Part shown: positions 8,091 to 17,880 of the stretch, piece after piece
Layout of the letters: the number at the start of each line of letters is the position of its first letter
How positions within the stretch are numbered: the stretch's first letter is position 1
DNA from: Symploca sp. SIO2E9
Lineage (GTDB): Bacteria; Cyanobacteriota; Cyanobacteriia; Cyanobacteriales; Coleofasciculaceae
Reading direction: 5' to 3'
DNA length: 41,163 nucleotides
NCBI GenBank assembly: GCA_010692645.1
Contig: JAAHGS010000010.1
Span: forward strand, 140,543 to 181,705
Translations under genes and position numbers: made by a program
Notes under the pieces: generated by a model
What the model saw: the letters and a program-made list of their open reading frames with translations, nothing else
What the model was told of the DNA's origin: nothing
The model's database searches: none

Positions 8091-9128
8091 GGTGGGAACT
8101 GTGACTATTTGACCTCCAAGTTGAAGGGATTGCTGTAGACATTGAAGAATATGCACCAGTTCTGTTCCTACCCAGCCAGAGGATATGGGCGAAGGTTGGC
8201 AAGAGCCGAGGTTGGTAATAAAGTGGTCGCAGACAAACTCTAGCGGTTGACCTGCATCTGTTTCTAGCACTTGGCGACTTTGACCAGCAGGGGTAAAATA
8301 GTCGCCGTTGGAGGCGAGATACCCATGCTCGATGGTGAGGGGTGCCTCAGGCGACATCTCATCAAAAATCAGAGTTCCCCGCGTTCCTACCAAACTAAGA
8401 CGTCGTTGCTTATCAGGATTAAGCCAACACAGATGAATAAACGCCTCGAAGCCAGTCGCATAAGTTAGTGTGACTTGAACTAGGTCAGCCAAATCTTGAT
8501 GTACAGGTGAAGTTTTACCTGTACTCCTCTGTAACCATACCTTACCAATAGCTTGCACCTTAATCGGCATCTGCCCCAACCAATTGTTAAAGATTGCAAG
8601 GTCGTGAATTGCCAAATCCCACAAGGCATCAACATCCTGGCGCACTGGTCCTAAATGGGTACGAGCAGCATAACCGTAGCGCAATTGTCCTATGCTTCCA
8701 GACTCAATCAGCTTTTGAGCACGCCAGACAGCTGGGTGAAACAAATAAGTGTGGTCAACCATCAACTGTCGTTGCTGTTCTTGGGCAAAGCGGCATAGTT
8801 CTAGGCACTCATTGACATCAAGGGTCAAGGGTTTTTCTGCCAAAACGTGATAACCCCGCCGCAATGCTTCCTTAATTAGAGTGTAGTGGCTAAAAGCTGG
8901 TGTAGCGATCGCCACCGCTTCAATTGGGGTACTTTTGGATACAGACGCTAAATCAGTTGCTAATAATACGCTATTATCAAGTTCCAAGCGGGCTCGCATT
9001 GCTGCTAAACGCTCTGCTTGCGGATCAACTACTCCTACTACCATAGCCTTGGGGTGTTGCCGAAAGTTCCGCACTAAATGCGTACCCCAACGGCCTGCAC
9101 CTAATACTACAATTTTAGTCTTGTTCAC
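8079..9128 (-). CDS. Gfo/Idh/MocA family oxidoreductase
   Basis: The 349-residue protein has an N-terminal Rossmann fold (KIVVLGAGRWGTHLVRNF) and the family signature AEKPLTLDV around residue 95-105. This is followed by the catalytic-domain motif DLAIHDLAIFNNWLG, where the Asp and His correspond to the catalytic pair. Such enzymes oxidise or reduce sugars or related compounds with NAD(P); the substrate is not visible. The ATG at 9128 overlaps the end of rnc by 14 bp, which suggests translational coupling and one transcript with rnc. That pairing says little about its substrate. It is convergent with the histidine kinase gene, the last 12 bp of both genes being shared. Confidence 0.85.
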   Translation of the reverse strand: MNKTKIVVLGAGRWGTHLVRNFRQHPKAMVVGVVDPQAERLAAMRARLELDNSVLLATDLASVSKSTPIEAVAIATPAFSHYTLIKEALRRGYHVLAEKPLTLDVNECLELCRFAQEQQRQLMVDHTYLFHPAVWRAQKLIESGSIGQLRYGYAARTHLGPVRQDVDALWDLAIHDLAIFNNWLGQMPIKVQAIGKVWLQRSTGKTSPVHQDLADLVQVTLTYATGFEAFIHLCWLNPDKQRRLSLVGTRGTLIFDEMSPEAPLTIEHGYLASNGDYFTPAGQSRQVLETDAGQPLEFVCDHFITNLGSCQPSPISSGWVGTELVHILQCLQQSLQLGGQIVTVPTLDR

Positions 9129-9837
9129 TCTGTTTACCTTGTACTGCCAACAATGCCTGTTTGGCAGCAGCTTGTTCAGCTGCCTTTTTAGAGCGTCCTT
9201 TACCTTCGCCTAATTGCTGATTGTGAAGCCAGACTTGGGCAGTAAATCGGTCAGCTGTGCCATGTACCCTACTTGTTTCCTGGAGACGGTATTCTGGCAG
9301 GATTTTGTAGCGGGCTTGAGTCCATTCTTGGAGGGCATCTTTGTAATTTTGACGTGCGGGGTCTTTGCGAACTTCAGCTGCCAATTCCTGCAAGTGAGGG
9401 TCTAGCCAGGGGCGAATTAATTCCAAGGTATGGGTACTCAGATATAGCGCTCCCAAAATTGCTTCAAAGGCATCTGCTAGTCTCGACCTCTCGCCAGCAA
9501 AGTCATTGGCAGCAGAGCTAGAAACAAGTAAATACCGTTCTAGTCCATAAGATTGAGCTAACTGGGCAAGGATACGATCACTCACCAAAACTGAACGAAT
9601 GGCGGCAAATTCACCTACTGAAGAATTAGGATAAGTCTCAAACAACAACTCTGAAGCCGCCATTCGCACTACAGCATCACCGACAAACTCCAATTGCTCA
9701 TAGTTTGCCTCAGCTGAAATACTCGGGTGAGTTAGTGCCAGGTCTAGAAGCTTCCATTCTACTGGAGAGTGTTCAGGTAATCCTAGTTTTTGCACTAACT
9801 TTTGTAGTTGTTTCTGACGACGAGGGTCATTGGTCAT
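9115..9837 (-). CDS. rnc: Ribonuclease III
   Basis: RNase III cuts double-stranded RNA in rRNA and mRNA processing. The 240-residue protein has the catalytic signature NYEQLEFVGDAVVRM near residue 45 (metal-binding Glu and Asp), the second acidic site in ADAFEAILGALYL near 117, and a C-terminal dsRNA-binding domain (YKDALQEWTQARYK to GRSKKAAEQAAAKQAL, about 165-230). The length is normal. The start codon ATG (9837-9835) has its first two bases in the terminal TATA of a 114-bp mobile repeat, so the whole upstream leader is repeat DNA without a Shine-Dalgarno. The downstream Gfo/Idh gene overlaps by 14 bp, and rnpB lies just upstream on the same strand. Confidence 0.95.
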   Translation of the reverse strand: MTNDPRRQKQLQKLVQKLGLPEHSPVEWKLLDLALTHPSISAEANYEQLEFVGDAVVRMAASELLFETYPNSSVGEFAAIRSVLVSDRILAQLAQSYGLERYLLVSSSAANDFAGERSRLADAFEAILGALYLSTHTLELIRPWLDPHLQELAAEVRKDPARQNYKDALQEWTQARYKILPEYRLQETSRVHGTADRFTAQVWLHNQQLGEGKGRSKKAAEQAAAKQALLAVQGKQSEQD

Positions 9838-9950
9838 ATAGCAACCGACATCTCGGTTAGGACATCGTATTTTGATTCAAAGGGAACAGGGAACTCTTAA
9901 CAGGGAACAGGGAACAAGAAAGTGTCCTAACAGCTGTGGCGACTGCTATA
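9837..9950. mobile_element. TATAGC inverted-repeat element (MITE-like), copy A
   Basis: The left end TATAGCAACCGACATCTCGG and the inverted right end TATAGCAGTCGCCACAGCTG both run into GTTAGGACA, giving imperfect terminal inverted repeats of about 28 bp. The centre holds GGGAACAGGGAAC repeats. At least four related copies occur at 11317, 14976, 15096 and 18689. The element lies between rnpB and rnc and supplies the rnc leader and part of its start codon. Confidence 0.8.
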
Positions 9951-10006
9951 TCTCCAACTCTTCGAGTAGGTCGCGGGGCTTCTTGCCGGAACAGCTAATC
10001 AAGGAA

Positions 10007-10425
10007 TTAGGGAGAGAGCAGGTCATAAGCCGGGTTCTGTTCTCCTACAGTAGTCTTTAGACTACCCTAGAGGGCAGTTATCTATCTGGGATGTCTGTTA
10101 CCAGACACCTCAAGCGGTTCTATTGGGTGGAACTGGTAAAAGACCAACCATAGTTCCATTGTGCCTTGCTCCCAACCGGGGTTTACCGAGCCAGCACCTC
10201 TCGATGCTGCTGGTACGCTCTTACCGCACCCTTGCACCCTTACCTGTGCAGATAAAAGCCATTGCTTTTGCTTCCATAAGCCATCGGCGGTATGTTTCTG
10301 TGGCACTATCCTCACGGTCACCCGCACTGGGCGTTACCCAGCAAGTCTGGTCTTTAGGGAGCCCGGACTTTCCTCAGACAGGGTCAATAGCCACTGTCTG
10401 CAACTGCCTGCGCCTCCTCTCTCCC
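10007..10425 (-). ncRNA. rnpB: RNase P RNA
   Basis: On the minus strand the RNA starts near 10425 with GGGAGAGAGGAGGCGCAGGC and ends with the universal ACAGAACCCGGCTTATGACC (10038-10019), followed by CTCTCTCCC, which pairs with the 5' end to form helix P1. The internal GAGGAAAGTCCGGGCTCC and the GTAAACCCCGGTTGGGAGCA blocks are conserved bacterial RNase P regions. The length of about 420 nt is normal. It is the ribozyme that matures tRNA 5' ends. Short open frames in either strand here are spurious. The ends are set from P1 pairing and are good to a few bases. Confidence 0.95.
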
Positions 10426-10532
10426 ATATCTAGTCTAGTCATCCATGGGCTTTTAAGGCGAGAGTCTAGGTCAAAAGTTTAAACTGTTGTACAGGAATTA
10501 TACTTTCAACCATTTGAGCAAAATTCTAAAAT

Positions 10533-10577
10533 CTGATCCCCATCTCCCCATCTCCCCATCCCCCCATCCCCCCGAGC
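10533..10577. repeat. Degenerate CCCCATCT octamer repeat
   Basis: Several units of CCCCATCT or CCCCATC follow one another upstream of rnpB. The same octamer forms a longer array at 21205 and a degenerate one near 31355. It is noncoding short tandem repeat DNA. Confidence 0.6.
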
Positions 10578-10615
10578 CATCCCCCGGATGGGATATTTTT
10601 TTATTTGGAAGTCCC

Positions 10616-11278
10616 TTACTTATTCGGTCTCAACAGCAAGTCAGCGGCTTTTTTCCAGTGAACCCTTTTGACGCTTAACGGACAACGTAGTACGCAGGAA
10701 AGCTGCTGCTTACCGTCTTTAGGATTAGTTTTTTGGCTAGCAATTTTAAAAACCAGCTGAATGTGGAAAACACTTGCCGTTAATGCAGCTATTTTAAGAA
10801 GTCTTTCACTATCTAGAGTGGATGTTTTTCTAACAGAAATGTTTTTGGAATGTAAGGGAGATACTAATTTTTCATCACTCAACTTTGCTTCGATAGTTTG
10901 ACCAGGAAGAATGGTACTGGTTGCTTGTTTTTGAGGTGTTTCACTCATACCAGGAGTTATCCTGATTAGTCGCCCTGACTTCTTTTTTAAGTTAGATATA
11001 GAACTATCATCCCAAAGTAATTCTAGCTTATGTTGTTGAGATTTATTAGCAACTTCAACTGGTATAGTTTCCAATTCTTTATCAATTTGATCAAGATGAT
11101 AGCCTGATTTGAACTTAAATTTGATATCAATAAAATCTTTAAGATTATCTTCTTCTAATTGTCGGCTTAACTCTTCTTTATCTGCGTCAACTGTTACCAT
11201 ACTATCTACAAATAAAAAAGCATTGTAAAGAACATAAGTGACGCAGATCAGGTAGACTGTGAAAATCAGTAAATTCAT
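10616..11278 (-). CDS. Hypothetical protein with N-terminal membrane anchor
   Basis: I do not recognise this 220-residue protein. It begins with one hydrophobic helix (MNLLIFTVYLICVTYVLYNA, residues 1-20), which looks like an uncleaved anchor or signal. A charged, soluble part follows, with acidic (KEELSRQLEEDNLKDF) and later basic stretches, no catalytic motif and no cysteine pair. The ATG is preceded by AGGAAAG at a good distance, which supports the start. The gene is alone, flanked by rnpB on one side and a mobile repeat plus groEL on the other. The coding composition looks real. Confidence 0.6.
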   Translation of the reverse strand: MNLLIFTVYLICVTYVLYNAFLFVDSMVTVDADKEELSRQLEEDNLKDFIDIKFKFKSGYHLDQIDKELETIPVEVANKSQQHKLELLWDDSSISNLKKKSGRLIRITPGMSETPQKQATSTILPGQTIEAKLSDEKLVSPLHSKNISVRKTSTLDSERLLKIAALTASVFHIQLVFKIASQKTNPKDGKQQLSCVLRCPLSVKRVHWKKAADLLLRPNK

Positions 11279-11316
11279 AATGTACTTTCCTAGCTAAATT
11301 TTAATTTTATGAAAGT

Positions 11317-11440
11317 TATAGCAACGGACATGTCAGTTAGGACATCCTATTTTGATTAAAAGGGAACAGGGAACTCTTAACAGGGAACAGGGAACAAGAG
11401 GGAACAAGAAAGTGTCCTAACAGCTGTGGCGACTGCTATA
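11317..11440. mobile_element. TATAGC inverted-repeat element, copy B
   Basis: It is nearly identical to copy A at 9837, with the same ends and the same central GGGAACAGGGAAC units. It is 10 bp longer because of an extra GGGAACAAGA unit. It lies upstream of the hypothetical gene at 10616 and downstream of groEL. Confidence 0.8.
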
Positions 11441-11514
11441 TATACCAATCAGTAAAGCTATTGAATTTAGATTTTTGCACTTGATTATAACAGAGTAAGG
11501 TAACAGGGTACTAA

Positions 11515-11547
11515 AAAGCAGCCTGTTTCCAAGAAACAAGCTGCTTT
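11515..11547 (-). terminator. groEL terminator
   Basis: A long hairpin (AAAGCAGC and TGTTTC paired with GAAACA and GCTGCTTT, each side with one mismatch) lies 28 bp past the groEL stop. On the minus strand it is followed by a run of T, as expected for an intrinsic terminator. Confidence 0.85.
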
Positions 11548-11574
11548 GAGCGTTAAGGTGGGCAAGTCATTAGA

Positions 11575-13263
<1,689 letters not shown>

Positions 13264-13293
13264 TTATCTATCTTCGTGTCTCCAATAGCAAAT

Positions 13294-13320
13294 TTAGCAC
13301 TCAAGTCCGTCGAGTGCTAA
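13294..13320 (-). promoter_or_regulatory. CIRCE operator (HrcA site) of groEL
   Basis: It is a perfect match to the CIRCE consensus: TTAGCACTC, nine bases, GAGTGCTAA. It lies 43 bp upstream of the groEL start codon, where HrcA binding would repress transcription until heat shock. Confidence 0.95.
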
Positions 13321-13455
13321 CAATTTGAGAAAACTATGGTTCTGGTTTATAGTTCATGGCTCATGGTTACCTATGAAGGTATCTGTGCTTGGCTTTCCTC
13401 TCCACTCTGCTAGGTGTAGGACGACATCGATTCACAATTAAATTTTAATTTTTTC

Positions 13456-14037
13456 TTAATGCTCGATTCTTGTTCCCAACACCTTCAGGAATTCTGCTAG
13501 CCACTGGGGATGAGCTGGCCAAGCTGGGGCTGTTACCAAGTTACCATCAACTATTGCTTCATCAGCTGCAATGTCGGCATATTGTCCGCCAGCACTAGTT
13601 ACATCGGGACTACAAGCTGGATAAGCTGAACATTTCTTACCTTTGATTACGTCTGCTGCTGCTAGCAGTTGGGCACCATGACAAATAGCTGCAATTGGCT
13701 TATTTGCCTGGGCAAAGTGCTGCACAATCTTGATGACATCGTGGTTGAGGCGGATGTATTCTGGTGCTCTGCCACCAGGAATGACTAGTGCATCGTAATC
13801 TTGAGCTTTGATACTGTCAAAGCTGGCATTAAGTATGAAGTTGTGACCTGGCTTTTCGCTGTAGGTTTGGTCTCCCTCAAAGTCATGGACTGCTGTTTTT
13901 ACTATGTCCCCTGCTTGCTTGTTAGGACAAACGGCATCAACTTTATGCCCCACCATTTGTAATGCCTGGAAAGGAACCATGACTTCGTAGTCTTCTACAA
14001 AGTCGCCGACTAGCATCAAGATTTGTTTTCCCGTCAT
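13456..14037 (-). CDS. DJ-1/PfpI family protein
   Basis: The 193-residue protein of the DJ-1/PfpI superfamily has the acidic residue in VGDFVEDYE near residue 15 and the nucleophile elbow AICHGAQLL with its Cys near residue 118. The conserved [11 protein letters not shown] lies at about 86-96. Members act as proteases, glyoxalases or deglycases, and the exact activity is not clear. The length matches single-domain members. The ATG is preceded by AAGAGGATTC at a suitable distance. It is convergent with nothing and lies 190 bp from the CIRCE element, so a separate promoter is likely. Confidence 0.85.
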   Translation of the reverse strand: MTGKQILMLVGDFVEDYEVMVPFQALQMVGHKVDAVCPNKQAGDIVKTAVHDFEGDQTYSEKPGHNFILNASFDSIKAQDYDALVIPGGRAPEYIRLNHDVIKIVQHFAQANKPIAAICHGAQLLAAADVIKGKKCSAYPACSPDVTSAGGQYADIAADEAIVDGNLVTAPAWPAHPQWLAEFLKVLGTRIEH

Positions 14038-14193
14038 CTTATGAATCCTCTTTTGTGGTGTTGATATTAATCACTATATAAAAAATAGTTTAACTTAAAG
14101 TAATAAGTAATAAGTAATGAGTGTCAAATAGGATATTTATTGACGTTTATTTGTCTGCTAAGAAATCTGATATTTAACTTGGGGTTAATGGCT

Positions 14194-14248
14194 AATCCAA
14201 ATCTAGACAATAGACCTATTATGAAAATATAATAGGGTGAATTGGATT
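14194..14248. other. Nested inverted repeat in a 350-bp intergenic region
   Basis: The inner hairpin CCTATTAT, GAAAAT, ATAATAGG (14215-14236) is perfect, and an outer pair AATCCAA (14194) / TTGGATT (14242) surrounds it. It could be a small mobile repeat or an RNA structure in the leader of the gene at 14387. Nothing else stands out in 14038-14386 apart from AGTAATA heptamers near 14100. Confidence 0.5.
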
Positions 14249-14386
14249 AGTTTGAAGTTATGGGGGTTTAACCAATCACGTTAGCAATTTATTTGCCCTA
14301 CTGATTCAAGATATTATTAGGTCTATATTTCAACTAAATTAGGATGCAAAATAGATTGTTACTCTATTTATTTAGAGATTAGCAAT

Positions 14387-14950
14387 ATGCTTCAAAAGAG
14401 TATCTTGAAGCTGGCTAAACAAGGTCATCCAAAAGCAATTGCAGTACTGGTAAACTACTCTCTTGTCTCACACAATATTAAAGCAAAAGTTCAATTAAGA
14501 GAAGGGTGTTTACACTTGTTGCTGGAGTCTGCTCAAGTTCCGAATCAAAAAGCATTGGTGGCATTTATTCGTAAGGGAATGATGAGCTTGTCACCTGAAT
14601 CTATCAAAACTGTTAAGATTTACGGGCGTAATTTCGGCGCAGATTCTCCAGTTTGGTATCAAATAATTGAACTAAGAAACAATGTTGCTTCCACTACACT
14701 GCCAACACTCTCTGAGCCAATTCCATCACTTCAACCTTTACAAGATTGTATAGCCAAACAAAAAAAGAAGACTGTTTCCTCTCCAAGCCGAGCCCTAAAG
14801 AAGTTGGCAGAAGAATTGCTAGAACTGGTAAATTTTGATCAAAAAAAAGCCGAGAAGCTTCTCAGAGAGGTAGTGTTTCAATATCCTAATAAATCATTAG
14901 AATGGTGTTTTGAAATGGCGATTTACAAGTTACTACAAAATCGACTTTAA
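14387..14950 (+). CDS. Cyanobacterial hypothetical protein with shared C-terminal YP-W-E module
   Basis: The function is not known to me. The 187-residue protein has an N-terminal part of about 90 residues (starting MLQKSILKLAKQGHPKAIA, then LLLESAQVPNQKALVAFIRK) that I recall as a recurring cyanobacterial domain of unknown function. A Ser/Pro/Lys-rich linker follows (about 105-135). The C-terminal 50 residues carry LAEELLELVNFD, AEKLL, YPNKSLEW and MAIYKLLQNR. The same spacing of L, D, AE, YP, S, W and Y appears in the C-terminus of the next gene (15446), so the two share a module. No membrane segment is seen. The start ATG lacks a strong Shine-Dalgarno. Two mobile repeats separate the pair. 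Confidence 0.65.
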   Translation: MLQKSILKLAKQGHPKAIAVLVNYSLVSHNIKAKVQLREGCLHLLLESAQVPNQKALVAFIRKGMMSLSPESIKTVKIYGRNFGADSPVWYQIIELRNNVASTTLPTLSEPIPSLQPLQDCIAKQKKKTVSSPSRALKKLAEELLELVNFDQKKAEKLLREVVFQYPNKSLEWCFEMAIYKLLQNRL

Positions 14951-14975
14951 CTTGAATAAAAAGTAAACGGAATGT

Positions 14976-15083
14976 TATAGCGCTACGCGCTACGGTTAGG
15001 ACATCTTTTTTTGGAGTCAATTGATGATTTATTCTGTCTTTACAGCTAATGGTAGTGTCCTAACCAAAATGCGTACTGCTATA
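14976..15083. mobile_element. TATAGC inverted-repeat element, copy C (variant ends)
   Basis: It starts TATAGCGCTACGCGCTACGG, runs into GTTAGGACATC, and ends GTGTCCTAACC...GTACTGCTATA. The outer ends differ from copies A and B but keep the TATAGC and TTAGGACA core. The interior is unrelated. Confidence 0.7.
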
Positions 15084-15095
15084 CCAAGTGGCAAA

Positions 15096-15313
15096 CATAG
15101 CAACAGATGTGTCAGTTAGGACATCCTATTTTGATTCAAAGGTAAGCTGTTACGCATTTAAATCATATATTTATTTGATATTAGTTAATAGCCCAAACTC
15201 TTGTTCCTTCTGCCTTCTGCCCCCTGCCTCCTGCCTTGCTGTTGTGCATTTTTAATGCGCAATAGTTTAACAGGGAATAAGGAAGTATCTTAACAGTTGT
15301 GGCGACTTCTATA
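15096..15313. mobile_element. TATAGC inverted-repeat element, copy D (long)
   Basis: The left end ATAGCAACAGATGTGTCAGT and TTAGGACATCC and the right end CTTAACAGTTGTGGCGACTT match the family. The interior is about 100 bp longer than in copy A and includes CTGCC-rich short repeats, suggesting an insertion into the element. Confidence 0.65.
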
Positions 15314-15445
15314 TACGACTCTGTAGCAATCGATTTTTGACTGAATAAAAGTTACTTTTATCCTGTTTATTGAGATTACTAAAGGTGAGGGATAATTACA
15401 ACAGCACGAACTCTCCTATCTTCATTGTTTTTGGTTTTATCATAT

Positions 15446-15778
15446 ATGGTTAGTATTCTAATCAATGCCTTAGCGTCTGTCTTTTTATTGGCAGCAGCTG
15501 GTTTGCTTATTTACCTATTTTTGGTTATCCGAGAACAGCGCACAGACAAATTTAAGAGAATGCCGTCAAGACGAAGGTCTCAAAAGCGCAAGGCTTCTTT
15601 CCGAAAAAAACCGCCAGTCTCTTCCCATCATTTGGGAAAGCGATTAATCTGCCTACTTAATGGGGATGTCTCTACAGCCGAGCGACTGTTCGACTATGTT
15701 CGTTTGCGCTATCCTGGGCGATCAAATTCTTGGGTTCTAGAAAAAGTTCTCTACGATTTGGAAAGAGACCGTCACTAA
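15446..15778 (+). CDS. Small membrane protein with the same C-terminal YP-W-E module
   Basis: The 110-residue protein has one N-terminal transmembrane helix (residues 2-22, VSILINALASVFLLAAAGLL), a basic stretch (KRMPSRRRSQKRK) and a C-terminal module. The module has LGKRLICLLNGD, AERLF, YPGRSNSWVLEKVLYDLERDR and matches the end of the protein at 14387. The strong positive charge after the helix predicts a cytoplasmic C-terminus. I chose ATG at 15446; a TTG seven codons upstream is the only longer start. The function is unknown, and I recall similar tails in many cyanobacterial hypothetical proteins. Confidence 0.65.
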   Translation: MVSILINALASVFLLAAAGLLIYLFLVIREQRTDKFKRMPSRRRSQKRKASFRKKPPVSSHHLGKRLICLLNGDVSTAERLFDYVRLRYPGRSNSWVLEKVLYDLERDRH

Positions 15779-15996
15779 GTTTGCTGTTACAGGTAGAAAT
15801 CAAAGTTTAAGGAGTTCGAGATGCTCCTTATTATAATACTATCCTTGAACAAGTCAGTTGAGTTGAGAGATGCCCTCATCTTAAGAAATTTTACACATGT
15901 AATCTGAAACATTGTTGTAAATAATCAGTATATTCTCGGGTGCATTAGAGAGTAGAAAATTATATCATGATTATCAATTAAGGAGCATCACTCAGT

Positions 15997-16191
15997 ATGA
16001 AAGAGCAAAAAATTATTCATCATATCTATCCAAATTCTGAATTTAATTTGATTCATAATCTTAATAACTACCCTCAAGATGAGAAAATAACTATAAAAAA
16101 ACAATCTTCTCTAGCAGGATTATTGACTAAATTATTACTGTACTGGTCAGATACAAGTTTTGAAGATATTGCCAAATCAGTCTTCTTTTGA
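15997..16191 (+). CDS. Small hypothetical protein, 64 residues
   Basis: The ORF is preceded by AAGGAGCA about 12 bp before the ATG, which supports translation. The product starts MKEQKIIHHIYPNSEFNLIH and has a Leu-rich segment LAGLLTKLLLYWSD near residue 40. No family is recognised. It ends about 90 bp before recQ. It may be an orphan peptide or a remnant. Confidence 0.4.
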   Translation: MKEQKIIHHIYPNSEFNLIHNLNNYPQDEKITIKKQSSLAGLLTKLLLYWSDTSFEDIAKSVFF

Positions 16192-16239
16192 ATCAAGCAA
16201 TTTTAATCGCTAAATTACTGAACATAAACTACGAAGTTT

Positions 16240-16271
16240 ATTACTTATTACTTATTACTTATTACTTATTA
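16240..16271. repeat. TTACTTA heptamer tandem repeat
   Basis: About four and a half units of TTACTTA lie directly before the recQ start, so the ribosome-binding region is repeat DNA. The same heptamer, in either orientation, occurs at 22821 and 38504. Confidence 0.8.
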
Positions 16272-16280
16272 CCAATAATC

Positions 16281-17753
16281 ATGAACAATCCTGAAATAGC
16301 CTCTTGGAAAGAAGTTCGTGCTGCTTTAAAAAAAATTTGGGGATATGAGAATTTTAGACCACCTCAAGGGGAAATTGTTCGCAGCTTATTGTCAAAGCGA
16401 GATGCGCTAATTGTCTTACCTACAGGTGGGGGCAAATCGATTTGCTTTCAACTTCCGGCACTACTAAAAACTGGGCTAACGCTAGTAGTTTCGCCTCTGG
16501 TAGCACTGATGGAAAATCAGGTGCAAGAATTGTGCTATCTCCAGTTACCAGCTGCCCTCTTGCATAGCGAATTACCAACTTATCAGCGACGCCAAACTCT
16601 CCAGGCTTTGGAAAGACAGAAACTGCGATTGCTTTACCTCTCGCCGGAAACTCTACTCAGTGCGCCAGTGTGGGAAAAATTATGCCAGCCGCAGCTAAAG
16701 ATTAATGGCTTAATTCTGGATGAGGCTCATTGCCTGGTGCAGTGGGGCGATACCTTTCGTCCAGCTTATCGACGTTTGGGTGCAGTAAGAACAGCTTTGT
16801 TGCAGTATAAGCCTCAAGGTACAAAAATAGCGATCGCTGCTTTTACAGCCACAGCTGATCTTAATGCCCAGCAAACCATCTGTAAAGTTTTGCAACTGCA
16901 ACAGCCAGAGATTTTCTTAATTAGTCCCTACCGTGAGAATCTCCAATTGAGAGTGCAAACTGTATTGACTCCTAGAGGACGCCGCCAGCAGATGTTAAGG
17001 TTTATTAGAGCCAGAAACCAGCAAACAGGCTTAGTCTATGTCCGTTCTCGACGAGAGAGTGAAGAGCTAGCCGAGTGGTTTGGGCAATTGGGTTATGCTA
17101 CAGCAGCTTACCACGCGGGATTGAGTCCTCAGCAGCGCCGTACCATTGAAGCTAGTTGGCTTGGTGGTAAGACTCAATTCGCTGTTTGTACTTGCGCTTT
17201 TGGTATGGGTATCAACAAACCTGATGTGCGCTGGGTTGTGCATTTTTGCCCCCCTCAACTGCTATCGGAGTATATTCAAGAAGTTGGTAGAGGCGGAAGG
17301 GATGGTAAGCCTGCCGATGCTTTGATGCTGATAAGTGAACCCACAGGGTGGTTAAATCCAGAAGACAAGCAGCGACGCCAGTTTTTTGCTGCTAAAATGC
17401 GATCGCAATATCAGGATGCCCAGCGTTTGGTTAAACAATTACCACAACAAGGAGAAGTTGCAACAGTAGCAAGGCAATTTCGCGATGGTGCAGTTGCTCT
17501 TGGCCTCCTTCACAGTGCTAATCAATTAGAGTGGCTTGATCCTTTCCATTATCGCCAACAGCACTCACCACAGTCTATTTCTCTAGGGCATTTGATTGCT
17601 AAGCAGCAGCAACTGTTCCATCAGATGAATAAATATCTAACTACTGGCAAGTGTCGCTGGCAATTTTTGTTAGGGGCTTTTGGCTTTACTAAGGAGGCAG
17701 ATGGGTTTCGATGCGGTAATTGTGATAATTGTGTAACCCATTACCGTTACTAA
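16281..17753 (+). CDS. recQ: RecQ family ATP-dependent DNA helicase, short form
   Basis: The 490-residue 3'-5' DNA helicase has Walker A LPTGGGKSICFQLPA, motif II LDEAHCLVQWGDTFRP, motif III AAFTATAD, motif V TCAFGMGINKPDVRWVVH and motif VI QEVGRGGRDG, all in order. The RecQ zinc-binding domain is recognisable near the C-terminus, with CRWQFLLGAFG and CGNCDNC. The HRDC domain is absent, and the winged-helix part is reduced, so it is a compact RecQ. The open frame extends to 16188 through heptamer repeats; the ATG at 16281 gives the normal N-terminus (WKEVRAALKKIWGYENFRPP). It could act in repair or recombination. It sits in an accessory-like neighbourhood upstream of an HTH protein. Confidence 0.9.
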   Translation: MNNPEIASWKEVRAALKKIWGYENFRPPQGEIVRSLLSKRDALIVLPTGGGKSICFQLPALLKTGLTLVVSPLVALMENQVQELCYLQLPAALLHSELPTYQRRQTLQALERQKLRLLYLSPETLLSAPVWEKLCQPQLKINGLILDEAHCLVQWGDTFRPAYRRLGAVRTALLQYKPQGTKIAIAAFTATADLNAQQTICKVLQLQQPEIFLISPYRENLQLRVQTVLTPRGRRQQMLRFIRARNQQTGLVYVRSRRESEELAEWFGQLGYATAAYHAGLSPQQRRTIEASWLGGKTQFAVCTCAFGMGINKPDVRWVVHFCPPQLLSEYIQEVGRGGRDGKPADALMLISEPTGWLNPEDKQRRQFFAAKMRSQYQDAQRLVKQLPQQGEVATVARQFRDGAVALGLLHSANQLEWLDPFHYRQQHSPQSISLGHLIAKQQQLFHQMNKYLTTGKCRWQFLLGAFGFTKEADGFRCGNCDNCVTHYRY

Positions 17754-17880
17754 CCATTCGGGTAAAAGTGCAAGATTTCAGTGAAGCTAACTTAGCACAA
17801 AAAGTTCTAAAATTTAGGCAGGCAAGAGACTCCGAGCAAGTAGTTTCCGAGTCAGGAGCTACTAATAGATAGCGGAAAAC

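Larger units (their letters stand above)
14951..15445. other. Repeat-filled intergenic region
   Basis: Nearly all of this stretch consists of two back-to-back TATAGC elements (14976-15083 and 15096-15313). Past 15313 only AT-rich leader sequence of the next gene remains. No gene is visible. Confidence 0.7.

Noticed and set aside
10082-10482. Several open frames on both strands
   Set aside because: They lie inside or across the RNase P RNA gene.
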